Shown: positions 45,068 through 54,534 of the stretch, one piece after another
Numbering within the stretch: position 1 is the stretch's first letter
Layout: each line of letters opens with the position of its first letter
Source: Nanchangia anserum
GTDB lineage: Bacteria > Actinomycetota > Actinomycetes > Actinomycetales > Actinomycetaceae
Length of the DNA: 64,000 nucleotides
Direction: 5' to 3'
Assembly (NCBI RefSeq): GCF_015240065.1
Contig: NZ_CP060506.1
Span: 930,001-994,000, forward strand
The notes under the pieces: model-generated
What the model was told of the DNA's origin: nothing
What the model saw: the letters and a program-made list of their open reading frames with translations, nothing else
Databases searched by the model: none
Position numbers and translations under genes: made by a program

Positions 45068-47571
45068 TGGATCACCCCCACCTGCCCGCAGACACCGCCC
45101 ACGTGCCGGTGACGACCTATCGGCTCCAAATCGGGCCGAACCTGTCGTTCGATGAGGCGATCGACCTCGTGCCCTACCTCTGCCGGTTGGGGATCACCGA
45201 TGTCTATCTCTCCCCCATCCTGCAGGCAGCGCCGGGGTCGACCCACGGCTACGACGTCGTCTCGCACTCGGCGATCTCGGCCGAGGCGGGCGGGCGCGAC
45301 GGGTTTACCCGCCTGGCCGACGCCGTTCATGCGGCAGGCATGAATATCGTCGTCGACGTCGTTCCCAATCACATGGCCGTGCCCACCCCCGTGTGGCACA
45401 ACCGGGCGATGTGGTCGGTTCTCAAGCGCGGTAAGGACTCGCCCTACGCCAACTGGTTCGATGTCGATATGGACCAGCCGATCCTCATGCCCATCCTGGG
45501 TGCGCGCATCGGACAGGTCATCGCCAACCAGGAGCTGCGCGTCGTCCATCGCGAGATTCCCACCGAGCCCGAGCGCGGCAAGCAGTGGCTGCTGACGTAT
45601 TACGACCACGTGTTCCCCATCGCGGAGGGGACGCAGGATCTGCCGCTCGCCGTCCTCGTCGAACGCCAGCACTACCGGCTCGCTCACTGGAAGGTCGCCG
45701 ATGAGGAGCTCAACTACCGGCGATTCTTCGACGTGGGCACGCTCGCGGCGATCCGGGTCGAGGATCCCGAGGTGTTTCGCGACACCCACGCGCTGTTGCT
45801 CGAGCTCTACGACGCCGGCTACATCGATGCGTTCCGCGTCGACCATCCCGACGGGCTGGCCAATCCCCGTGACTACTTCCGTCACCTTTCCCAGGCGACG
45901 GGAAAGGCGTGGATTGCCGCCGAAAAGATCCTCGAGGGTCACGAATCCCTGCCCAGTGATTGGCCCGTGGCGGGGACGACCGGCTACGACACGGCGTGGC
46001 GCCTGACCGCGCTCCAGGTGGATCCGCAGGCGTCGCTGCCGCTGGGGGCTCTCATGCAGCGGGTGAGCGGCGACTCGCCGGCGTCCTATCCCGATATCGT
46101 CGCCGAGGCGAAGGGCCAGATCATCGACACCTCGCTGGCCGCCGAGGTGCGCCGGCTCGGTCAACTCATCTGGGGAATCTGCCAGGACGACGTGCGGCTG
46201 CGCGACTACACCTACCGCTCGGTGATCGAGTGTCTGCGCGGCCTCATCATCGAGATGCCGGTCTACCGCGCCTACGTCGTTCCCGGCGAACCCGCGCCCG
46301 CCCACTCGCGCCAGATCATTCTTGACGCCGCCTCTCGCGCGCTCACCCGCCTAGACCCCGACCACGCCGACACGATGGAACTACTGACGGCGCTGTTGCT
46401 CACCGACGAGGTGGGATCGGCGGGCTTGGATACCTCCGACGATCGCCGCGTCGAGGCCGTCGTCCGCTTCCAGCAAGTCTGCGGCGCCGTCCAGGCCAAG
46501 GGCGTCGAAGACACGGCGTTTTATCGCTGGACTCACCTCGGTGCCCTCACCGAGGTCGGCTCCTCTCCCGATCGCTTCGGCATTACCCCCGACGAGCTGC
46601 ACGCCTTCGCCGCCTCCCAGCAGGAAAACTGGCCGGCAACGATGACGTGCGGATCCACCCACGACACCAAGCGCGGCGAGGACGTGAGGTCTCGCCTGGT
46701 TCTCACCTCGCAATTCCCCCAGCTGTGGGCGGCGACCCTCACTCAGCTCCAAGCCGTCACCGCCCACCTGCGCCCAAGTGATCTGGAGGGGCGCGCGGAA
46801 CATCTGCTGTGGCAGACCCTCGTCGGCACGTGGACCCCAGCCGGTCCGATCAGCGCCGAGCGTTTCGTCGACTACCTGCGCAAGGCCGTGCGGGAGATGA
46901 AGACGTGGACGACGTGGACGGCACCCGATACCGAGCGCGAAAACGCCCTCTTCGTCTTTGCGACTGCTGTTCTCGACGACCCCGAGGTCACGCGCATCAT
47001 GACGCAGTGGCAGCAGGCGACGGCGAGCGCTCTCGCCGTCACAGTGGAGGCAACGAAGGCGCTGCAACTGACTCTGCCGGGTGTCGCCGATATCTACCAG
47101 GGCACCGAAATCACCCAAACGTCCCTGGTGGATCCGGATAACCGACGTCGCGTCGATTTTGCCGGCTGCTCCGATCTTCTGGACCGTCTCGATGCCGGTG
47201 CGGCACCGACGTCACTGGACGAACGCAAGCTCCAGCTCACCGCGGCGATCGCTCGGCTGCGCCGCGATCTGCCCGAGGTTTTTGTCTCGGCCCGCGCCTC
47301 TTATCAACCGTTGCCGACGTCGTCGGGGCACGTGTGCGCCTTCACCCGGGGGCTCGATTCCACGCCCCATGTCGTCACGGTCGCCGCGCGCCTGTACGGT
47401 GTGCTGCCCGGTGGATGGAGCACCCAGACGGTCGTGCTGCCCCCGGGATCCTGGCGCGACGTCATTACGGGCCGCACGTGGACCGGAGGCGAGGAACAGC
47501 TCGTTACCGATCTCCTCGGCGAGCGCGGGGCGAGCATTCTGCGCCGCGATGAGGGAGCGGACGATGCGTGA
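45064..47571 (+). CDS. treY: Maltooligosyl trehalose synthase
   Basis: The product rearranges the reducing-end alpha-1,4 bond of maltodextrins to the alpha,alpha-1,1 bond of trehalose. The 835-residue GH13 protein starts with PVTTYRLQIGPNLSFDEA and LGITDVYLSPIL. The nucleophile lies in AFRVDHPDGLANP, the acid in WIAAEKILEG and the third Asp in CGSTHDTKRGED. Start choice: GTG 45064 overlaps the glgX stop (GTGA) and has AAGGA nine bases before it; ATG 45067 is the alternative. It overlaps treZ by eight bases. Confidence 0.95.
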   Translation: MMDHPHLPADTAHVPVTTYRLQIGPNLSFDEAIDLVPYLCRLGITDVYLSPILQAAPGSTHGYDVVSHSAISAEAGGRDGFTRLADAVHAAGMNIVVDVVPNHMAVPTPVWHNRAMWSVLKRGKDSPYANWFDVDMDQPILMPILGARIGQVIANQELRVVHREIPTEPERGKQWLLTYYDHVFPIAEGTQDLPLAVLVERQHYRLAHWKVADEELNYRRFFDVGTLAAIRVEDPEVFRDTHALLLELYDAGYIDAFRVDHPDGLANPRDYFRHLSQATGKAWIAAEKILEGHESLPSDWPVAGTTGYDTAWRLTALQVDPQASLPLGALMQRVSGDSPASYPDIVAEAKGQIIDTSLAAEVRRLGQLIWGICQDDVRLRDYTYRSVIECLRGLIIEMPVYRAYVVPGEPAPAHSRQIILDAASRALTRLDPDHADTMELLTALLLTDEVGSAGLDTSDDRRVEAVVRFQQVCGAVQAKGVEDTAFYRWTHLGALTEVGSSPDRFGITPDELHAFAASQQENWPATMTCGSTHDTKRGEDVRSRLVLTSQFPQLWAATLTQLQAVTAHLRPSDLEGRAEHLLWQTLVGTWTPAGPISAERFVDYLRKAVREMKTWTTWTAPDTERENALFVFATAVLDDPEVTRIMTQWQQATASALAVTVEATKALQLTLPGVADIYQGTEITQTSLVDPDNRRRVDFAGCSDLLDRLDAGAAPTSLDERKLQLTAAIARLRRDLPEVFVSARASYQPLPTSSGHVCAFTRGLDSTPHVVTVAARLYGVLPGGWSTQTVVLPPGSWRDVITGRTWTGGEEQLVTDLLGERGASILRRDEGADDA

Positions 47572-49294
47572 GGCCGACTCCTACTCCCCCGGCTGTGATC
47601 GCGTGCCCGTGTGGGCGCCGCACACCACACGCGTCGACCTGGCACTCGGCGAACGTCGGGTCGCGATGGAGTCGAGCGGTAACGGGTGGTGGCTCGCACC
47701 TGAAGCGCTCGCCGATGGCACCGACTACGCCTTCGTTCTCGACGGCCAGGGTCCCTTCCCCGATCCCCGCTCACGTTGGCAGCCTCACGGCGTCCACGGT
47801 CCCTCGCGCACGTGGACGCCGCCAACAGCGCCCACCACGTGCGAGCGCGACGTCCTCGGGCACGTCATCTACGAGCTTCACGTCGGCACGTTCACGTCCG
47901 AGGGCACGCTCGACGCCGCAATCGCCCGACTCGACTATCTTAGAGACCTGGGCGTAGCGACCGTCGAACTCATGCCCGTGGCCGCATTCGCCGGCGACGC
48001 CGGATGGGGCTACGACGGCGTGGGGCTCTACGCGGTCCACCACGCCTACGGCGGCCCCGAGGCCTATCGCCGCTTCGTCGACGCCGCCCACGCCCGCGGA
48101 CTCGCCGTCTGCCAAGATCTCGTCCTCAATCACCTGGGTCCCGAGGGCAATTACCTCGCCCCGTTCGGCCCCTATTTCACCTCGCGTCACGCGACGCCAT
48201 GGGGCGACGGATTCAACCTGGATGGTCCCGAGTCCGCGCCGGTGCGCGAGTATCTCATCGGTGCGGCCCTGCGGCTCGTGCGCGATTTCGGCGTCGACGC
48301 GCTGCGCCTTGACGCCGTCCACGCCATCGCCGACGACTCGCCCACGCATCTGCTCGCTGAGCTTGCCAACCGCATCGACGAGGTGCGCGCGCAAACGGGG
48401 CGAACCATCACGGTTATCGCCGAGTCCGACCTCAACGACTACACGATGGTGACGCCGACGGCCGAGGGCGGCATGGGGATGGATGCCCAGTGGGACGATG
48501 ACATCCATCACGCCCTGCACGTCGAGTTCACCGGCGAAACGCAGGCCTACTACGAGGATTTTGCGACGCCAGGAGCGCTAGAAAAGGTCTATCGCGACGT
48601 CTTTTTCCACGACGGCACCTACTCGAGCTTCCGCGGGCGCACGTGGGGGCGGCGGGTCCCGGCCACCATCGACCGGCGCCGTTTCGTCGCCTTCGCCTCC
48701 AATCACGACCAGGTGGGAAACCGCGCGAGCGGAGACCGGCCCCAGGCCCACCTTTCACCGGCGCGTCTGGCCGGCGAGGCCGCCCTCGTCATCTTGTCTC
48801 CCTTTACCCCCATGCTGTTCATGGGCGAGGAGTGGGCGTGCTCGACGCCGTTCACCTTCTTCACCGATTTTCCTGATCCCGCTCTCGCACAGGCGGTGAG
48901 CGAGGGCCGCCGACGCGAATTCGCCGATCACGGATGGGATGAGGGCGAGGACGCTCCCCGGGTGCCCGATCCTCAAGATCCCCGCACCCGCGCGGCTGCC
49001 GTGTTGGCGTGGGATGAGCGCGATGAGGATGCGCACGCGCGCATGGAGAGGTGGTATCGCCGCCTGATCGCCATCCGCGCCGACATCGGCGACGCCGACA
49101 GCGAGCTGAAGCGCCGCGACGATCTCATTACGCTGCGGCGCGGGCCCTACACGTGCTACGTCTCGCTAACCGATGTCCGGCTACCACTGACGGATGTGGA
49201 GCGCTCGCACGTCATCGCGTCGTTTGGGCAAGATCCGGCCGATTCGCCGACCCAGCTCAACGCGGGGGCCACCCTTATCACGCGGGCACCCTAG
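47564..49294 (+). CDS. treZ: Maltooligosyl trehalose trehalohydrolase
   Basis: The product releases trehalose from maltooligosyl trehalose. The 576-residue GH13 protein has a short N-terminal beta domain (VPVWAPHTTRVDLALG), then VIYELHVGTFTSEGTLDAAI, the nucleophile in VDALRLDAVHAI, the acid in VIAESDLND and the third Asp in FASNHDQVGNRA. The segment FMGEEWACSTPFTFFTDF is typical of TreZ. The ATG at 47564 overlaps the treY stop; the open frame extending back through treY is not coding. It ends six bases before the convergent ATP-grasp gene. Confidence 0.95.
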   Translation: MREADSYSPGCDRVPVWAPHTTRVDLALGERRVAMESSGNGWWLAPEALADGTDYAFVLDGQGPFPDPRSRWQPHGVHGPSRTWTPPTAPTTCERDVLGHVIYELHVGTFTSEGTLDAAIARLDYLRDLGVATVELMPVAAFAGDAGWGYDGVGLYAVHHAYGGPEAYRRFVDAAHARGLAVCQDLVLNHLGPEGNYLAPFGPYFTSRHATPWGDGFNLDGPESAPVREYLIGAALRLVRDFGVDALRLDAVHAIADDSPTHLLAELANRIDEVRAQTGRTITVIAESDLNDYTMVTPTAEGGMGMDAQWDDDIHHALHVEFTGETQAYYEDFATPGALEKVYRDVFFHDGTYSSFRGRTWGRRVPATIDRRRFVAFASNHDQVGNRASGDRPQAHLSPARLAGEAALVILSPFTPMLFMGEEWACSTPFTFFTDFPDPALAQAVSEGRRREFADHGWDEGEDAPRVPDPQDPRTRAAAVLAWDERDEDAHARMERWYRRLIAIRADIGDADSELKRRDDLITLRRGPYTCYVSLTDVRLPLTDVERSHVIASFGQDPADSPTQLNAGATLITRAP

Positions 49295-49300
49295 ACGGCG

Positions 49301-50623
49301 CTAGCGTGAGGAGACGTGGTGCGTCAGCGGCAAGCCGCGGCGGACCGCGGCGATGAGGGCACCGAGGTAGAGGTGTGTGCTCACGGCATTTCGCAGCGAG
49401 TAGTCGTGGGCGTAGGCAAGCGGGTTGGCCACTCGTCCCAGCCGGATCAGTTGGCTCACTCTGCGGCGCAGCTCGGGATCAGGTATCTGGCGCGCCAGTA
49501 ACGTCAGCGGCAGCGCGGTGACGATGGATTCCTCGTACGTCAACCGCAACGGCAGCTTCGCCCCGTCGACGAGATCGGCGACGAGATCGCGCATGGGGTT
49601 GACGCCGCCAACCATCGCGGAATACGAATACATCCCGCCGGTGGGGCGCGCCTCGACGAACAGGTGCTCGCCGGTGCCGGCATCGCGACGAATCGTGAAC
49701 GTCACGAATCCCCGATACCCCGTCTTCGTCACAATCGCGACCGCATGCTGCACGAGCGCGGGATCTGGGCGCTCGCTCAGCCACGCGACCTCATGGCGCA
49801 CCGCGCTCGCATCCGCACTCCCGAGAAGGACTCGCACCGATGACGCCACCGAGACCGAACCGTGGGAGTTGACGTAAAGCGAGAGCAGGGTCGTCTCCGT
49901 TGCCGCGGCCTCGATCACCGGGCCAATGACGACGTCACCGTCGAAGGAGATGCCTTCGAGGTCGCGCCAGAACCGCCGCGCATCCTGAGGCCCCTCGAGC
50001 ACCCTGGTCGGCTCCTTCACCCCATAGCGACGCTCCTCGCGCACCCGCCATACCGACGCAGCAGCGACGACGGGAAAGGGAATGTCGAAGCTCACCGGAG
50101 CCTCGTGACCAGCATTGATCCGCTGCTGATAGGGCGCGGGAATGTTGAGGTCAGCGCAGCACTGGGCAAATTCAGCCCGATCGACGAGCGTCTCCACAGC
50201 CTCCTCGTCGCAGGTCGGAAAGGCGTAGGACGCGCTCAGTTCGTCGCGATGGCGCGCAAGGAAATCGACGAGGCCGTCAAAGGACCCGACGATGACGCGC
50301 GTGGCGCTCCCCGTGGCCTCGGTGATGGCTCGGAGGGCCTTGAGAACGACCTCGTCGTTGCCAAGATCGGCGACGAGGTGACAGTCGAGAAAACGCGAGT
50401 GCCGCAGCGCCGCCACCGGTTCTGAGGCGATAACCGAGATACGCGACCCGTACGCCTGGTGAAGACACCGCGCCATCGCGTACGCACTCAGATCCTCCCC
50501 GATGACGACCGGTACGAGTCCCGGACGATTCGGAAAGGAACGCGCGTAGGAGCGCGAGCGTCGCTTGGCAAGGTGGGACATGTAGGACGGCCACGTTGGG
50601 ATCGGCAGAGAATAGGTGCTCAC
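49301..50623 (-). CDS. ATP-grasp carboxylate-amine ligase-like protein
   Basis: This is a 440-residue cytosolic protein of the ATP-grasp superfamily related to COG3919, the group that includes D-aspartate ligases of peptidoglycan crossbridges. VPVVIGEDLSAYAMARCLHQAYG and ISVIASEPVAALRHSRFLDCHLV form the N-terminal substrate domain. FPVVAAASVWRVREERRYGVKEP and FVTFTIRRDAGTGEHLFVEARPTGGMYSYSA belong to the grasp fold, the latter with the metal-binding Glu and an R-P-T-G in place of the common N-P-R. The GTG at 50623 has AAAGGAGC upstream. The substrate is unknown; a crossbridge role is only suggested by the family. Confidence 0.75.
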   Translation of the reverse strand: MSTYSLPIPTWPSYMSHLAKRRSRSYARSFPNRPGLVPVVIGEDLSAYAMARCLHQAYGSRISVIASEPVAALRHSRFLDCHLVADLGNDEVVLKALRAITEATGSATRVIVGSFDGLVDFLARHRDELSASYAFPTCDEEAVETLVDRAEFAQCCADLNIPAPYQQRINAGHEAPVSFDIPFPVVAAASVWRVREERRYGVKEPTRVLEGPQDARRFWRDLEGISFDGDVVIGPVIEAAATETTLLSLYVNSHGSVSVASSVRVLLGSADASAVRHEVAWLSERPDPALVQHAVAIVTKTGYRGFVTFTIRRDAGTGEHLFVEARPTGGMYSYSAMVGGVNPMRDLVADLVDGAKLPLRLTYEESIVTALPLTLLARQIPDPELRRRVSQLIRLGRVANPLAYAHDYSLRNAVSTHLYLGALIAAVRRGLPLTHHVSSR

Positions 50624-50757
50624 GTCAGCTCCTTTCAGTGGTCCCCGATGCCCTCAGTGTAGTGTGTGTGCCCATTCGTCTTCCGCTGCCGCTGCCTGTC
50701 CCCACCAGCCGTCGCGTATTTGCGGCGTGGCACCGCCTAATAGCGCCACCCCGGTCC

Positions 50758-50763
50758 TAATGT
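50758..50763 (+). promoter_or_regulatory. -10-like hexamer before the DUF3000 gene
   Basis: TAATGT ends six bases before the GTG start. The bases between read GGAGAC, so a very short leader or leaderless start is likely. On the opposite strand TACACT (50656-50661) could serve the divergent ATP-grasp gene. Confidence 0.35.
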
Positions 50764-50769
50764 GGAGAC

Positions 50770-51318
50770 GTGAGCACACTCCATCCGCCCCAGGCCTTTG
50801 TCGAGGCCTTGGAGTCGCTACGCACCCTCCGCCTCCCCCCGCGCGTGTCGGTGGAGGAAATTGAGGCTCCAGCACACCTCGCCCCCTACAGTGCAGCGAT
50901 GCGATTCGATAGTGCGGATTCTCAGGCTCTGCGCCCGGCTTCCGCTTTTCTCGTCGTCTTGCACCACCCGGCGTATCAAGCCGGCTGGAATGGCACCATG
51001 CGCTTGGTCGCCCACGTCCACGCCGAGGTCGAACCCGAAATGGTGGCCGACCCGTGCCTGGGGCAAGTGGCGTGGCAGTGGCTTCACTCGGCACTGAACC
51101 GGGCCGGCGCCGGCTACCATTCGGCCGCGGGCACCTCGACCGCGGTTCATTCCCAATCGTTTGGTGATCTGCGACTGCGCGGGGAACAAACGGAGATCGA
51201 GCTGCGCGCCTCGTGGACGCCCAACACGAGCGAGCTCACGCCCCACGCGCACGCCATCGCCCAGCTGTTGGCCTTCCTGGCGGGCATCGCCGATCCGGCC
51301 GAAGCACTGGGTGCCTGA
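50770..51318 (+). CDS. DUF3000 family protein
   Basis: This is a 182-residue protein of an actinobacteria-specific family without assigned function. It shows PPQAFVEALESLRTLRLPPRVSVEEI, LAPYSAAMRFD, RLVAHVHAEVEPEMVADPCLGQVAWQWL and DLRLRGEQTEIELRASWTP. No membrane segment or known catalytic motif is seen. Its position directly before an RNase D-like gene and dxs is conserved in actinobacteria and supports the call. The GTG start follows a GGAGAC sequence. Confidence 0.85.
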   Translation: MSTLHPPQAFVEALESLRTLRLPPRVSVEEIEAPAHLAPYSAAMRFDSADSQALRPASAFLVVLHHPAYQAGWNGTMRLVAHVHAEVEPEMVADPCLGQVAWQWLHSALNRAGAGYHSAAGTSTAVHSQSFGDLRLRGEQTEIELRASWTPNTSELTPHAHAIAQLLAFLAGIADPAEALGA

Positions 51319-51332
51319 GACGTAAGGACTCC

Positions 51333-52541
51333 ATGACTGAATCTGCTGTGCCCGTCACCGAGACTCCACGCGGCGGGATCCCCGACGTATGCGCGAATGC
51401 CGACGATGTTGAGCGCGCCTATCGTGCCCTCGCGGCTGGTCACGGCCCGCTCCTGTGCGACGTCGAGCGCGCGGCGGGCTACGTGTACTCCCACCGCGCC
51501 TATCTCGTCCAGCTGGCGCGGGCGGGGTCGGGCATTTGGCTCCTCGACCCCATCGCGGCAGCAGATGCGCCGGCGTTTGCCGCCATCGGAGAACTTATGG
51601 GAGATAACGAGGTAGTACTCCATGCCGCCGACCAAGACCTCGAGAATCTGCGCGAGCTAGGAATGGCGCCGGGGCGGCTGTTCGACACGGAACTTGCGGC
51701 CCGCCTTCTCGGCATGACCAACGTGAGTCTGGCTGGCCTCCATCGCGACCTCCTGGGAATCCACCTGGCGAAGGCCCACCAGACCTCAGACTGGTCGCGC
51801 CGGCCGCTTCCCGATGACTGGCGCGCCTACGCCGCCCTTGACGTCGACTATCTCGGGCAGATACGCGACATCTTGGCGGCCCGACTCGTTGATGCGGGTC
51901 GCGAGGAGTGGGCCGAGCAGGAATGCGATCACGTTCTCCACGCCGCCCCCAAGCCAGCGAAGTCTGATCCCTGGCGTGTCTCGGGAGCCGGCAAGCTGCG
52001 GGATCGCCGTCAGCTGGCCGCGCTGCGCGCCCTGTGGCAGGCACGCGACGAACTCGGGCGTCGCGACGATCGCGAACCGGCAAAATACTTGGCCACGCGG
52101 GCGCTCGTTCCCCTCGCCGAGCTCAATCCGACATCTGTGCGCTCAGCGATGCGCAGCATCCCCGAACTGAAATTCAAGCGCACGCGTCAGCACTTGGATG
52201 TGTGGCAAAACGCCCTTGACGAGGCCCGCGCCCTTGACGAGACCGAATTGCCGCCGCTGCGCCGCGCCCACGAACCGGGAGCCCTCGCGCCGATGAAAGA
52301 CTGGCGCTACCGCGCCCCGTCGGCTCTGGCCCGTCTCGAGACCATCAAGGCGGGCCTGCGCGCAGTGAGCGATGTTCTCGGCATCCGCGCCGACCTCGTG
52401 CTCGCACCTGCCGCTCAGCGCCGACTCGCCTGGGAGGGAGCGACGGAAGGCGACATCGAGCAGCGGTTGCGCGACCTCGACGCGCGACCCTGGCAGATCA
52501 GGCTGACCCGCGACCTGCTCGAGCGCGCACTCGCGAGTTAG
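51333..52541 (+). CDS. rnd: RNase D-like 3'-5' exoribonuclease with HRDC domain
   Basis: This is a 402-residue DEDDy exonuclease. Asp and Glu of Exo I lie in LCDVERAAGY, the Exo II Asp in HAADQDLENLRELG, and the Exo III Asp and Tyr in YAALDVDYLGQI. The HRDC domain follows with ARDELGRRDDREPAKYLATRALVPLAEL. A role in stable RNA 3' processing is expected. The ATG at 51333 lies 14 bases after the DUF3000 stop and begins the family sequence. The 3' end overlaps the convergent dxs by four bases. Confidence 0.9.
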   Translation: MTESAVPVTETPRGGIPDVCANADDVERAYRALAAGHGPLLCDVERAAGYVYSHRAYLVQLARAGSGIWLLDPIAAADAPAFAAIGELMGDNEVVLHAADQDLENLRELGMAPGRLFDTELAARLLGMTNVSLAGLHRDLLGIHLAKAHQTSDWSRRPLPDDWRAYAALDVDYLGQIRDILAARLVDAGREEWAEQECDHVLHAAPKPAKSDPWRVSGAGKLRDRRQLAALRALWQARDELGRRDDREPAKYLATRALVPLAELNPTSVRSAMRSIPELKFKRTRQHLDVWQNALDEARALDETELPPLRRAHEPGALAPMKDWRYRAPSALARLETIKAGLRAVSDVLGIRADLVLAPAAQRRLAWEGATEGDIEQRLRDLDARPWQIRLTRDLLERALAS

Positions 52542-54400
52542 CCCAGCCGCTCGCGGATCGCGGCGGCGAGGTCGTGCGGATCGAGCCCGCAGCGCGTGAG
52601 GATTGCGTCACGGGTGTCGTGGGTGAAGAACTCCCGGGAGATGCCGCGCGCACGCACGGGAGTCTCGACGCCGGCCTCACCGCACGCGCAGGCAAACTGC
52701 GCGCCGAATCCCGACGTGACGACGCCGTCTTCGACAGTGAGAACGTAGCGGGCCTGGCGAGCCCGCTCGACGAGGGCCGGCGGGATCGGCAACGCCCACC
52801 CGGGATCGACAACCTCGCACGCGATCCCGGCTTCTTCCAGCAATCGCGCCGCCTCACATGCCCGCTCGGCGAGGGCACCGACGGACACGATCATGACGGG
52901 ATCGGCTCCCGACGCCGCGACGAGGACATCGATCCCCGATTCCGTCTCGAGCGCCGGAATCGGCTGGGGCAATGAGCCCTTGGGATAGCGCACGATCGTC
53001 GGGGCGTCGTCACTGGCAAACGCCTCGCGCAGCCGAGCGCGCAGCGTCTGTTCATCGCGCGGAGCAGCCAGGCGCACGCCCGGGATGATCCCGGCCAGGG
53101 CGATGTCCCACATGCCGTTGTGCGAGGCCCCATCGGCACCCGTGATTCCCGCGCGATCGAGGCACACGGTCACGGGCGCGCGGTGCAGCGCGCAGTCCAT
53201 GAGTAGCTGGTCGAAACCGCGATTCATGAATGTCGCGTACAGGGCGACGACGGGATGCTTGCCTTTCGCCGCCAGTCCGGCGGCGGCGGCGAGGGCGTTT
53301 TGCTCGGCGATGCCCACGTCGATAACCCGATCGGGATGCTTGTGCGCGAAGGGGGCCAGCCCAACGGGTTCGAGCATGGCTGCGGTGAGGGCGACGAGCG
53401 AGTCGTCCTCGTCGCCGCGGCGCGCAATCTCCTCGGCAACGACGGCGGTCCAGCCAAAACGGGACTTCTCGATGGGTAGGCCGGTCTCGGGGTGAATGGG
53501 GCCGATGGCGTGGAATCGGTCGGCGATGTGTTCCTCGGCGAAGTTGTACCCGCGTCCCTTGTCGGTGATCGTGTGGACGATGACGGGGCCGGCGAACTCG
53601 CGTGCACGCGTGAGCTGGAATTCCGTCGCGACGATGTCGTGGCCGTCAACGGGGCCGGTGTATTTCAATCCCAGCTCGGTGAACATGGCATCGGGGACAA
53701 GGACATCCTGGACCCCCCTCTTGAACCCGTGCAAGGCATCGTAGGCCAGGTTGCCCGGTTTACCCGACGAGCGCAGCTTGCGTTTGCCCCATTCGAGAGC
53801 GCGCTCGTAGGTTTGCGACGTGCGCAGGGCATCGAGATGATGGGCGAGCCCGCCGATCGTGGGGGCATAGGAGCGGGCGTTGTCGTTGACGATGACGACG
53901 AGTCGCAGGTCGGGATGGTCGGCGATGGTGTTGAGCCCCTCCCACGCCATCCCGCCGGTCAGCGCGCCGTCCCCGATGACGGCGACGGTCCACGAGGGGT
54001 CGTGCGAGAGCTTTTTCGCTAAGGCGACGCCAAAGGCCCACGACAGCGAGGCGGAGGCGTGGGAGTTCTCGACGACGTCGTGAATCGACTCGGCGCGGCT
54101 GGGATAGCCGGACAGTCCCCCGGCACTGCGCAGCAGGCTGAAGTCTTTGCGTCCCGTCAGCAGCTTGTGGACGTAGGCCTGGTGCCCCGTGTCAAAGATG
54201 ATCGTGTCGGTTGGCGAGTGAAACGCCCGGTGCAGGGCAATGGTCAACTCAACGACGCCGAGGTTCGGCCCCATATGTCCGCCGGTGCGCGAGACGTTGG
54301 TGATGAGGAAGCTGCGAATCTCGGCCGCTAGATCTTCCAGTTGTAGCGCCGTGAGCTCGCGCACATCAGCAGGGGACTCGATGCTCGACAGCAGCGACAC
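52538..54400 (-). CDS. dxs: 1-deoxy-D-xylulose-5-phosphate synthase
   Basis: The thiamine-diphosphate enzyme condenses pyruvate and glyceraldehyde-3-phosphate, the first step of the MEP isoprenoid pathway. The 620-residue protein shows GPNLGVVELTIALHRAF, FDTGHQAYVHKLLTGR, the ThDP/metal motif VIGDGALTGGMAWEGLN with VIVNDN, and in the second half VDVGIAEQNALAAAAGLA. The GTG at 54400 has AAGGAAGGTGGG upstream. It is divergent from the S9 peptidase across 134 bases and probably supplies isoprenoids for polyprenol phosphate, used by Ppm1. Confidence 0.96.
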   Translation of the reverse strand: MSLLSSIESPADVRELTALQLEDLAAEIRSFLITNVSRTGGHMGPNLGVVELTIALHRAFHSPTDTIIFDTGHQAYVHKLLTGRKDFSLLRSAGGLSGYPSRAESIHDVVENSHASASLSWAFGVALAKKLSHDPSWTVAVIGDGALTGGMAWEGLNTIADHPDLRLVVIVNDNARSYAPTIGGLAHHLDALRTSQTYERALEWGKRKLRSSGKPGNLAYDALHGFKRGVQDVLVPDAMFTELGLKYTGPVDGHDIVATEFQLTRAREFAGPVIVHTITDKGRGYNFAEEHIADRFHAIGPIHPETGLPIEKSRFGWTAVVAEEIARRGDEDDSLVALTAAMLEPVGLAPFAHKHPDRVIDVGIAEQNALAAAAGLAAKGKHPVVALYATFMNRGFDQLLMDCALHRAPVTVCLDRAGITGADGASHNGMWDIALAGIIPGVRLAAPRDEQTLRARLREAFASDDAPTIVRYPKGSLPQPIPALETESGIDVLVAASGADPVMIVSVGALAERACEAARLLEEAGIACEVVDPGWALPIPPALVERARQARYVLTVEDGVVTSGFGAQFACACGEAGVETPVRARGISREFFTHDTRDAILTRCGLDPHDLAAAIRERLG

Positions 54401-54521
54401 GATCGCCCACCTTCCTTACCTAGGCTCTAACCTGCCCAGCCTAACGACAAATGACCCGGGAAACACCCCGGTCGACGTGCCCGCGGGATGGTGCTCCCCG
54501 ACGCCGCCCGAAGCACCGTCA

Positions 54522-54527
54522 TAGACT
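54522..54527 (+). promoter_or_regulatory. -10-like hexamer before the S9 peptidase
   Basis: TAGACT ends seven bases before the ATG at 54535; no ribosome binding site is seen in between. A leaderless transcript is likely. Confidence 0.4.
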
Positions 54528-54534
54528 GAGCGAC

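Noticed and set aside
44920-46305. 461-codon antisense frame over glgX/treY
   Set aside because: Shadow of two confirmed GH13 genes; no ribosome binding site or homology.
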